Positions 54,998 to 64,000 of a stretch of DNA of 64,000 nucleotides are shown here, piece by piece. How positions within the stretch are numbered: position 1 is the first letter of the stretch; each line of letters opens with the position of its first letter. The translations under genes and the position numbers were made by a program. The DNA comes from Microplitis mediator (Eukaryota > Arthropoda > Insecta > Hymenoptera > Braconidae), in contig NC_079979.1 in NCBI RefSeq assembly GCF_029852145.1, forward strand, positions 14,747,401-14,811,400, given 5' to 3'. A model generated the notes under the pieces. The model was not told the DNA's origin. It saw nothing but the letters and a program-made list of their open reading frames with translations, and searched no databases.

Positions 54998-55909
54998 CAG
55001 GGTGGCCACAAAGCAATGATTTCAAAATTCCCTGACATTTCCCGGTTTTCCAGTAAAACTTTTCACATTTTTCCCTGATTTAGAAATTTTATTCGTATCA
55101 TTTAGATATTCAAAGTTTTTATTATATTTTCATTTTTAATAATTAAATTTAATAATTAAATCATGCGAGAAACCATAAAAAATGGCAATAAAATAAATTA
55201 ATATTGCCTACTTTTGATTATCCGATGTTAAAAATGTATAAGTTTAAATATTTAATAAGAAATTTTATGATTTAAATAAATTCAAAATACACTGGTTACA
55301 AAAATTAAGGGATATTATAAAAATTACAAATTTTTTAGTAATTTTAAACAGTTTGTAACTCGAAGGAAAGTGGTCTTACAATAAAAACAAAAAGGTCAAG
55401 CTGTAGCTTCAAGTGTCTAGTTTTCTGATCTGGGTCTTTAAATTTTTTTATTATGCACGGTTCCGGAGCAATCAAAAATCAATCATAATTATCGAAAAAA
55501 ATTTATTGAAGCTCGAAGACCGTTTTTAAGACCAGCAAAAATTTGGTAAATTTCTTTTTCGATAGTTTTCTTAAGGTTACTCCGGAACCGCACATAATAA
55601 AAAAATTTAAAGACCAGATCAGAAAACTGGACACTTGAATCTACAATTTGCCTTTTTTGTTTTTGTCGTATGACCATTTTCCTTCGAGTTACAATCTGTG
55701 AAAAATCACTTTAAAATTTGAAATTTTTTTAATATCCCTTAATTTTTATAACTAGTGTATAATTGAAAATTTTTTAAATTTTGAACTGATAAAATTTAAT
55801 TCTCGGATACTTTTTGACATCCCCTGACATTTCCATGATATTTCCCAGTTGCATTAAATTCCCTGATAATTCCCGATATTCCCAGTTTTCCTGGTTCGTG
55901 GCCACCCTG
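54998..55909 (-). mobile_element. 912 bp element with CAGGGTGGCCAC ends, copy 2
   Basis: Same length as copy 1 (48319-49230) but inverted relative to it. Central hairpin sequences, GTGTCTAGTTTTCTGATCTG and its partner, are retained. Differences are scattered substitutions. It lies just beyond the SARA 3' flank. Confidence 0.75.
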
Positions 55910-56030
55910 TATTTGAATCTACGAAAATTCATTCATACGAAATTTCTTTAGCGGGCTGCTTTACCAGCTACTGCTCTACGGATCGCTGTCTACGATATGC
56001 TTTATACCATATATTTATAGTTAATTATTT

Positions 56031-57955
56031 GAGGCCGTTTCCAGACAGTGCCCACCACTTTTTAAAAATATTCAATGACTTTCAACTGTAATATGACCGT
56101 ATTAAAATTTTGATAATTAATTACAAAATAGTTAAAGCATTAATTGAAAAAAAAGGCATCGCAGTTACAATTTTTCCGAGACGTACTCTCTTAATTATGA
56201 ACCAGTGAAATCCACTGATTCACCAGTGGATTTCACTGGTTGATTTTGAGAGAGTGGATTTAAAAAAAAATGATTTACAGTTGATATCAATTAGGAGTTA
56301 AACGAAATTCTTAAAATAAATTTCATTAAAATCTTCATAATTTTGAATATCAAATTTTTGAGGCTTAAATTTATTTACAAAACTTCGTTCAACTCCTAAT
56401 TGATAACAACTGTAAGTACTTTTTTTTCAAATCTATGTCTCGACAACAATGACTGCGTTGTCCTTTATTATTACCACGTTTTTATTAACTCGCTTTCATG
56501 TATGCCTGTTCGGGTGGAATTTTGTAATTGATTTTTAAGTAAAACTTCCCGATGAGCTAGAGACTTGAAATTTGAAATATAGCTCAGAATCAGATGACAA
56601 TGCAAGAAAATGAAAGAAAAACCAAAAACACAAATGAAGAAGGAGAAGCAGTAGAGGAAGAAGAAAAAAACGAACAAAAAAATGAATAAATGAAAAATAA
56701 GAGAACGAAAAATTCATATTTGTTTGTTTATCTATTCGGTAAAAATTTTCACAATCAATTTCAATTTCACACCGTGTAATGAAGATGCAATGAAGGAAAG
56801 AATGTGACAACTAGGACCTAGGACCTCCAGCATTATAAGTAGTCATGAATTTGAAATTTTTCACTAAAATGGACCTGGTTTCGATTTCTGTTAATATTTT
56901 TTTAATTATAAATCTTATAAAAAATGATTTTTGCGTTCTTCTCAATTTTATGTTTCAGAAAAAAAAATAAATCACAATTAAATAGTTTGATATTTTATTG
57001 GTAGGTAGATATAACGATTTTCTATTTTAGATATGATCAGTTGAGAAGAAACTGAAATAAACCTGAAATTTGTTGCATGTCTCTGTCATTGTCTTATCAA
57101 GGTTGTAAAAATCAATTCCGAAATTTCACACACACAATACTAAAAAGCAGAAAATAAATCAAAATAAAAAAAAATTTTAATGTATCACGTTTTTAAAACA
57201 GACTAAAAAGTAGAAAATAATTTCTCTAAGCCACATGGAGATTTAAAACCACATTCAGATTCCGAACTTCTTACAGATAGTTCTGAAAATTTATGATTGT
57301 GATTTTTTAATAACTATGAAAATACTTGTAAGATTTAAAACGGAAAACGTGGGGTGCATGCTATACATAACTGTAAAAAGTGTAGATAGGAGCTATCAGT
57401 GAAAAAACGTTAACATTAGTTCAAATCATTTGTAGTGCAATAAAATTGTTAGTTGAACTATTAATGCATCAATTATCTGAGGCATGCGCCCCACGTTTTC
57501 CGTTTTAAATCTTACAAGTATTTTCATAGTTCTTAAAAAATCACAATCATAAATTTTCAGGACTATCTATAAAAAGTTCGGAATCTGAATGTGGTTTTAA
57601 ATCTTCATGTGGCTTAGAGAAATTATTTTATACTTTTTAGACTGTTTTAGAAACGTGGTACATTAAAAATTTTTTTTTATTTCGATTTTTAAATTAATGC
57701 TTTAATTTTTTTTTAATTCATTGATAAAATTTAAATACCCTGATTAAAAAAAATGATTAAAAATGATTTCACACGTTAAATGTCCATAAGAGACAGGATT
57801 AGAAATGATTTGAAGGATTAAAAAGTATTTAAAATGATTAAAAAACAAATCATTTTAAATACTTTTTAATCATTTTTTTTAATCAGTGTACTCTTAGTAC
57901 AATTAAAAGTCATTGAAAATTTTTAAAAAGTGGGGGGGACTGGCTGAAAATGGCT
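56031..57955. mobile_element. Second, expanded copy of the 43841-44313 family
   Basis: The left end has CCAGACAGTGCCCACCACTT then TTAAAAATATTCAATGACTT. The right end is the inverted AATTAAAAGTCATTGAAAAT and AAAGTGGGGGGGACTGGCTG. The interior palindrome TCAATTAGGAGTTAAACGAA is kept at 56290 and, inverted, at 56390. The element is enlarged to 1.9 kb, including the foldback at 57163-57682 and other sequence at 56470-57160. Confidence 0.6.
57163..57682. mobile_element. Foldback element with ~200 bp arms
   Basis: Arm 57163-57364 and arm 57478-57682 are inverted copies with only a few percent of bases differing by eye. Both contain AATTTCTCTAAGCCACATG, ACCACATTCAGATTCCGAAC and GATTTAAAACGGAAAACGTG. 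The loop is about 110 bp. No ORF. The high arm similarity suggests either a recent insertion or ongoing gene conversion between arms. Confidence 0.8.
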
Positions 57956-58110
57956 GTAAATTAGCCAGTAATCAACTTCTACGATAACAAATATGAATAT
58001 GAATATTCCGATGTATAGTCCAATTATTATTATCATAATTACTGCACTATCAATTTTCCTCGTTCACTTATGACGCAAAATGATGAAATGGTAGACAATT
58101 ATATTCGGCA
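57955..58110. repeat. Upstream-block repeat, copy 1 (partial)
   Basis: The sequence around TATTCCGATGTATAGTCCAA, ACTGCACTATCAATTTTCCT, GACGCAAAATGATGAAATGG and ACAATTATATTCGGC is found again at 59095-59270 and, more diverged, at 62660-62815. Non-coding. Confidence 0.7.
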
Positions 58111-58163
58111 TTGGCAGCTCCCACCTTAACAATGTTGCAAGTTTAAAAAACCCTATTTAAATA

Positions 58164-58662
58164 TACAGCAGGATCTCGTTATAAGACTATTAGCTTCTCT
58201 CTCAAACTATTGCGATACCTGGTTTATAAAAAAAACAGCAAATAGTCTTATAACGAGGTCCGACTGTAGTTGCTTGTGGCTTTTCTGAATGTAAATATGA
58301 AAATTAAAAAATTAATGACTAACGACAATTACGACTAAAATCAAGATAAAATGTGCATACATAAGGATTGTAGATTAAATAATTTATTTTCATAAAGAAT
58401 ATTTAAAATTTCATGGTATCACATAATTAATTAACAGAAAAGATCGACAAAATTCTGTTTATTTATGATTATATATAAAATAGATTCACTGTAAAATAGA
58501 GTAGAGTTGAACCGAATACATAGATAAAACGCAAAACGGCGATAGTTTTATAGCGAGGTTTGGGCGCAAACGTCGTTAAGCACAATAGTAGGAGTACCTC
58601 AATTTTAAGAATTTTTTCTTCTGCAGCCCCGAGCTAGTCTTATAACGAGGTCCTACTGTGTC
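58164..58662. mobile_element. Repeat with CTCGTTATAAGACTA ends
   Basis: The left end CAGCAGGATCTCGTTATAAG is matched by the inverted right end CACAGTAGGACCTCGTTATAAG. A third copy of the terminus, inverted, lies at about 58238-58270, so the first 107 bp could be one small MITE and the rest another. No coding potential. Confidence 0.55.
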
Positions 58663-58889
58663 TTAGAAGGCAAAATTAAAAAATTTTTCAGACATAAGAA
58701 ATATTACTATCGAGATGGTAACTATTACTATCGGCAATAGTAATTATTCTAGATGGTAATCATTCCCTATTACAAGATGGTGATGGTTAGCATTTTTTTT
58801 TTCAGCGTGTATAGTTTTTCGAATTTCCTACATGTGCATATTTTTAGTTTTTTTTTTTTTTTGTAAATGATTTGTTGAAAAAAATTATA

Positions 58890-59275
58890 TTATTGCTTTA
58901 GCAGTCACGCTTTACCACCCGCTTTCCTATGAGTCAATTTATCAAATATTTAAAAATTATCATCTCAATCTAATTTTTGTACTTCTGTTTTTTTTTTTAA
59001 ATTCTAATGCAAAGCAACATGCGATTATTTTATTATAAATATATTATTTAACTCGTTCGTTATATCGTATTTTACTTTATTTTTTTTTAAAGTTAATATG
59101 TCAAATTATAGACAGTAATTAACTTATACGATAGTAAATATGAAAACGAATATTCCGATGTATAGTCCAATTATTATTATCATGATTACTGAACTATCAA
59201 TTTTGCTCGTTCACTTACCACGCAAAATGATAAAATGGTAAACAATTATATCCGGCTTTTATTAATTATTATTGA
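58890..59275. repeat. Upstream-block repeat, copy 2
   Basis: About 385 bp beginning TTTAGCAGTCACGCTTTACC and passing through ATCATCTCAATCTAATTTTT-type sequence, TAACTCGTTCGTTATATCG, AAATTATAGACAGTAATTAA and TATTCCGATGTATAGTCCAA. The full span recurs in copy 3 (61634-62815), where it is split by an insertion. Confidence 0.75.
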
Positions 59276-59881
59276 AAATGATGCTACACTGAGAATTTCA
59301 TAATTGCGGTTTTCTTTTCGAAATGCCGATTTCAAATATGTTTTCAAGTTAAATTTGGCAATTAATATGGAATTTACTAAAAATTGAATTTAAATTGATT
59401 GAAATATATCTTTCTATTCCGGGTATGACCGGATGGCACTTTTTGATTTTTATCTGTAGTGACTAAGCTAAATATCCAGATGTCATAAAATAATTTATTT
59501 TTCATATTTTTTTAAAAGTTTTCAAACAATTTTAAACTATTAATCTAAGTCATTTGAAATTGCTCTAAATAAAAGGAATTTCAATATTAAGAAACATTTT
59601 TTTTTATGGCAGAGCTTTAAATTTGGTTTAGTCACTCCGTATAAAAGTCGAAAAAATATGATACTGAAGTTAGCCGACGTCTAATAATTTTTGGATTTTT
59701 TTCACAACAATAAATTATAAAAAAATAAACATTTGAAAAAATTGCACCTATTGTTTTTCGAATTTTCTACGTGTGCATATTTTGAGTTTTTTTTTTAGGT
59801 AGATTTTTTTAAAAATCTAGGTATTGTATTTGTCCTTATGGTCGATTTTTCAAGGAATTTTGTCATAACCCATCATAATTA

Positions 59882-60701
59882 TGTTACGTCCCAGCCTGCT
59901 CATCAGATGGCTCTGCCAATTTTAAAATCTTAAATAATAATAGACCGACCTGAGACCCGCCAAATCGATATATTTAAATAATAGAATAATAATATATTTT
60001 CTTTATAATAAATATTAATAAGTATGCACTTAAAAATGATCAAGTAGATAAGATATTTTTAATGCATTATAATATTTATTCATCATCGACAATTTCTCTA
60101 AAAGAATGTTAATGAATAAAAATAGATAAGAATAATTGTACGACAAATAATGACTGTTAAAAGAATATAAAAAGTGAAATTAGTTTTTCCACGAAAAAGT
60201 GAAAACATTGAAAAACATCGTCCGACTGCTGACGCAACAGCATCCGCGTCGAACGATGATAACGAACTCCCTCTTTTTGGGAATAAGGCCCTAAAACCTT
60301 ATCCCACTTTTCTCTAGGGTGTTGGCTCATGTAAAGATATAAAAAGCCGATGCCCAATGCATCAAGCAGCTCAGCTCACACTCGTACACTCTCACATCAA
60401 CCAGAAATATTAGTAGTGCGGTTTATAACACGCAAGTAAACTCCCGGTTTAATTTAATTATATTATTCTTTTGACACGAAGTTATTTGTCACATAATAAT
60501 TGTAAACTCAAGTGTATATTTATCCAAATTCTTCGACTATTCTATTTTATATGAATAAATCAAACATATTAAATCATTAAATCACGACCAAGTTATTTCG
60601 AGCTTTCGAGAACTACCCCGTATCCGAAGATCTACAGTCACGTCCAATTCAAATAATTCGCGCCGGCAACTCACAAGCCGACACGACTCCAGGACGTAAC
60701 A
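59882..60701 (+). mobile_element. Solo LTR of an LTR retrotransposon
   Basis: 820 bp starting TGTTACGTCC and ending GGACGTAACA, flanked on both sides by ATTA (59878-59881 and 60702-60705), a 4 bp target duplication as in Gypsy-type elements. A TATA box (TATAAAAAG, 60338-60346) lies about 30 bp before a likely start near 60369 (AGCTCAGCTCACACTCG), and AATAAA is at 60554-60559. This gives a sensible U3-R-U5 order. No internal retroviral genes are present on either side, so it is a solo LTR from recombination. Old host-genome copy; no gag, pol or env seen. Confidence 0.8.
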
Positions 60702-60739
60702 ATTAGTTGAGTAGAGTTCAAAAATACCATTCGTTAAAA

Positions 60740-61590
60740 AATTTATATATGTATATATATTTATGGGATAGAACCGATTTTTGAGGACACGATTGCATCT
60801 ACAATTCTTATCCGATCTTAACGAAATATTCCACACTTATTTTATGTGTAATTACCACGGTTAAGTTCGAAGATGGGCTGAATCGGTCGATTAGTTTAGA
60901 AGTCATGGCTGTTTGAAATTTTCACGATTTTTCGAAAAAATCAGTTTTTATTCACTGTTGAAGTTCACATAACATTAAAACTAAAATTGATAATTTCAGT
61001 AAAAATTATCTTAAAGCTTGTTTAGTAAGCTTTAATATTTAATCTTAAACTTTACATTTTGACCATTTCTTCCAATAATTTGATAGCCTTGAAAATTCTA
61101 ATGGAATAAAAAAATGTTGAAAATATGGTGTTGATTCCACATAACTTATGCATTTCCCATTATAATACAATTTTGTCAGTTGTATTTTATTGTGAACAAA
61201 ATAACCTGTTAATTTCACAGCTATTTTATATTTTAAAAGTATTTCTTTTATTATTTATGATGTTTCAATCGTATAGGATTGATCTATGGATATTAACAAG
61301 CCGTGTCGAATGACACCTTGACGATCAAAATCGGTTTATCCGTTCAAAAGTTACAGATATTTACATACGTACGTACATACACACATACATACACTCGGAC
61401 ATCATCTCTTGAAATTAGTCAAAATAGCTTCCTAGAACCTCAAAACGTCAAGATTTGATAAAAATTCGGTTTTCGAAAATCGGGCCGAAACCAACAACTT
61501 CCTGAACTCTCGAAAATTTTTAATTTTATTAGCGGGAAGTTAAAAATCCGAAAATTGTCGATTGTCTGTCAATTTCAGTATCATGAAAAA
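60740..61590. repeat. Dispersed repeat sequence, family not named
   Basis: The stretch includes ATAGAACCGATTTTTGAGGA, AATGACACCTTGACGATCAA, ACGTACGTACATACACACAT (a short CATA/CGTA microsatellite at about 61360-61392) and GCGGGAAGTTAAAAATCC. It has the feel of a decayed repeat, and its last 50 bp is a MITE-B end. No reading frame worth reporting. Confidence 0.35.
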
Positions 61591-61633
61591 ATAAGCTTCT
61601 ACGTATTTGAATTCACGATAATACATTACTTTA

Positions 61634-62815
61634 TTGTTTTAGCAGTCACGCTTTACCACCCGCTTCTCTATGATTCAATTTATCAAAAAATTTGGAAAAT
61701 CCAAAAGTGCACGACTCATAATACTCATTTATTATGAAATAATAAATTAATAATAAAAAAATGGCGGGAAGCACGAATAAATTTAAAATATATAAAATTT
61801 TCTTTCCCTAAAATTTGTTATTGTTTTTTTTTTTTTTTTAATTATATTAGTATTTTTTTTATAATTATAAAAGAACCTACTCAAAATATCTCGAATAATA
61901 ACAAAAACAAAAAAAATATATGTAAATAAAAAAAAATTGAACTGAAAAAATTCAGGCTTACCAATTAGCAAAAAAAAAAACAGCTGTACTAGGATGGTAA
62001 TTCGCAAGCGCCCCTGGTGGGATAAATGTACGTATAATGTATAGGTATAGATATATCGGCATCCATGTTAATTTTACATCGATATATATAGATATAGTTA
62101 TACAGCCTTTTTATTCTTTTATTAATTGTAATTAAACGACACTGAGTTACCTAGCCATTAGCAATAGGGGATCTACAAATCTTTCAAAGAATTTAAAAAA
62201 AAAAAATTTGATTCAATTACTGCATTTTTTCGTAAGTTATTGTGTCTACGGGTTTCATACTTGACGGACAGGAAATTTTTTTAGCCTATTTTGATGTTTT
62301 TTCCGTTTTTATTGAACTAAATAAATTTTTGAAAAGTATGGAACTAATCTCCATTAAATTATCTTCAAAATAGTATACAACATATCTCAATTCCGTAAAC
62401 TAACAAGGGTATAATAATTGAAATAGTTGCCGAAGTGAGGCGAATTAAATTTTTCGATCGTAAAGCACATCTCAGATGCTTCGCATCATGAGTCGTGCAA
62501 TATTTAAAAATCATCATCTCAATCTAATTTTTGTACTTCTATTTTTTTTATTCTAATGCAAAGTAATGTCTGATTATTTTATGATAAATATATTATTTAA
62601 CTTGTTCATTATATCGTATTTTACTTTATTTTTTTAAAAAGTTGACATGTCAAATTATAGACAGTAATTAACTCATACACTGACAATTGAAGGATATTTA
62701 TCAAACTATAGTCCAATTATTATAATTACTGCACTACCAACTTCTCCCGTTTGCTTGTAACGCAAAATGATAAAATAATAAGCAGACAATTATATTTGCT
62801 ATTCAAGTCTCCCAT
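61634..62815. repeat. Upstream-block repeat, copy 3, split by an insertion
   Basis: 61634-61690 matches the start of copy 2 (TTTAGCAGTCACGCTTTACC to ATTCAATTTATCAAA). 62497-62815 matches the rest (AATATTTAAAAATCATCATC onward, TTAACTTGTTCATTATATCG, ATAGACAGTAATTAACTCAT). The two parts are separated by the element at 61708-62494. The copy runs to within about 30 bp of a TATA box. Confidence 0.75.
61708..62494. mobile_element. Insertion with TGCACGACTCAT inverted ends
   Basis: Ends GTGCACGACTCATAATACTC and the inverted right end TTGCACGACTCATGATGCGA. It interrupts upstream-block copy 3, which defines the borders well. The interior is AT-rich with poly-T/poly-A runs and a short TATATCGATATA-like segment near 62080. 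No transposase seen. Confidence 0.7.
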
Positions 62816-62840
62816 ACGAGGACTCGAATACTTTGGCGAG

Positions 62841-62908
62841 TATAAAAAGCTCCATTTTTTCACTGTTCGGTACTCAGAAGCTTCTAAAGATTCAACGGAG
62901 CATTATTG
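62841..62908 (+). promoter_or_regulatory. Core promoter and probable non-coding first exon of a gene beyond the right edge
   Basis: TATAAAAAG (62841-62849) is followed about 30 bp later by an initiator-like TACTCAGAAG (62871-62880), then a short GC-balanced stretch ending GCATTATTG|GTAAGAG (donor at 62909). This is the usual look of a TATA-type insect gene with a short 5' UTR exon. No coding exon follows before 64000, so the rest would lie in the next window. The start site is inferred. Confidence 0.5.
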
Positions 62909-64000
62909 GTAAGAGATTATAACTTTTCCTATTACATTTTTTATTATTAAAATTGAGGGTAATTTGAACAATTGATATAGTGTGCACATTTATTCCATAT
63001 TACTTTATACGGTAACCCTGTTTCTGAGATTTTCTTAAAAAAAAATTATAATAAAACTTTGACGAATTTTCCTAGAATAACTCATATCTGCGTGAAAATG
63101 TATAATTAATAGAAATATAGTTTTAGTTTAGGATAAAAAATATTTTGGAAATCTCGTTGAAACATATGGGTTTAAATTCGAAGAGTATGGGGCAACTACG
63201 GACACCTAAGAATAAAAGCTAATCCTGACAAAATTGAATGAAAATTTAGTTGATTTATTTATTATTTAGAGATATTAATTATTAATTTATCAAGATCGAT
63301 TACCGAATTTCATAAAATTTTCTAATTTATTTGATTTTAAACTAAAAAACAAAGTTTTCCATTTTTGTAAAACAGCCGGGTAATCATGGCCAGTATTTAG
63401 GCTATTGTTAATTGAATAATTAGCAATAAATGACAAATTAAATTAATCTCTTTACACAGATCACTCTCTAAAAAGAAATCAGTGATATTCACTTCGAATT
63501 GGTGAATATTCACTTGGAACCAGCTATAACTATACCACTGGTTGAATTAGTGGTATACTTATAGCTGTAGAAATAGTGACTATCCACTAATACGCTGTGA
63601 ATTTCACTAATTAATTTTTAGAGATACCCGTTATTAAATGAATCGATTTAAAACGATTAGAAAAAAGAAATTCTAAATATTTTTTAATGTATTTGAATAC
63701 TTTTGAATTATCTTTCTTATGGGCATTTAACATATTGCAAATCGTTTCGAATTGTACAAAAATATGTACATCAAATCCGCCAATTTCAGATTAAAAGTAA
63801 GATTGTAAAATAACAGAAAGTTTGTTTTTACAAAATATATACATTGTTAAAAAAATTGTTTAAATTTTCAAAACATCGTATATAACGCAATAAACACATA
63901 CATATGTGCTTGAAATTTCATTAATACTTTCATATAGAATTTAAAATACACGTTTTTGAATTTTCAAATACAAGTTAATATTCAAATAATTTTTTTTTGA
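62909..64000. other. Probable first intron or spacer at the right edge
   Basis: AT-rich. 63464-63626 is a foldback repeat (CACTCTCTAAAAAGAAATCA against inverted TATCTCTAAAAATTAATTAG) with central TTCACTTCGAATTGGTGAAT palindromes; a small relative is at about 56190-56250. I see no ORF or RNA gene here. Confidence 0.4.

Noticed and set aside
60338..60346. TATA box as promoter of a host gene
   Set aside because: It lies within the TG...CA segment flanked by ATTA and fits U3 of a solo LTR. No coding exon follows.
61783..62007. Minus-strand ORF rich in Phe/Ile/Lys
   Set aside because: It is a translation of poly-T/poly-A runs in an insertion element; no domain or codon signal.
1..64000. tRNA, rRNA or snRNA genes
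   Set aside because: I looked for tRNA A/B-box patterns and other conserved RNA motifs by eye and found none convincing. A covariance-model scan would be decisive and could not be run.

Overview
The window is AT-rich nuclear DNA from an animal with short introns, canonical GT-AG splicing and protein-coding genes typical of insects. The gene content, the dense load of small palindromic repeats and the style of the repeats suggest a hymenopteran, perhaps a braconid-type parasitoid wasp. That taxonomic guess is inference only. I saw no bacterial, viral or CRISPR features.

Nine genes could be read by joining exons across GT-AG introns. (1) 50-3011, minus: CPSF6, pre-mRNA 3' end processing; its 3' end lies off the left edge. 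(2) 6588-6963, plus: LYRM2, a small three-exon mitochondrial LYR protein. (3) 7020-8735, minus: MBTPS2 (site-2 protease), missing its first exon and tail-to-tail with LYRM2. (4) 13911-14554, plus: MED21 of Mediator. (5) 15677-21870, minus: the SETD1 H3K4 methyltransferase, whose SET domain is split by a repeat-filled intron. (6) 24289-26436, plus: UQCRH, the complex III hinge protein. (7) 26787-38039, minus: ANKFY1/Rabankyrin-5 (BTB, ankyrin repeats, FYVE). (8) 34740-35500, plus: a Ly6/uPAR-type surface protein nested inside an ANKFY1 intron. (9) 41104-54175, plus: SARA/ZFYVE9 (FYVE, Smad-binding region, C-terminal domain). A tenth gene probably starts near 62873 and runs off the right edge. 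The genes share no operon-like logic. Two neighbours, ANKFY1 and SARA, are both FYVE early-endosome proteins and are arranged head to head.

Nearly everything else is mobile DNA, mostly non-autonomous and heavily nested. The families seen are: a 705-708 bp Helitron-like repeat (three copies at almost the same length); a 912 bp element with CAGGGTGGCCAC ends (two copies in opposite orientation); two very common MITE families (called MITE-A and MITE-B below); elements with ATATCGCGTTAC ends; elements starting AGGTAA at TA targets, one with a psq-type helix-turn-helix remnant; foldback elements; a LINE reverse-transcriptase fragment; and a solo LTR with its own TATA box. A striking theme is a set of terminal-inverted-repeat elements whose interiors are tandem or palindromic arrays, each with a different unit. 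Two of these fill introns of SARA, and the clearest (4913-6208) holds an exact 63 bp period array that is open in several reading frames.

The right end (54.2-64 kb) has no recognisable coding exon. It holds nested repeats, a solo LTR, and three diverged copies of one non-coding block, the last of which ends in a TATA box and a first-exon-like splice donor.
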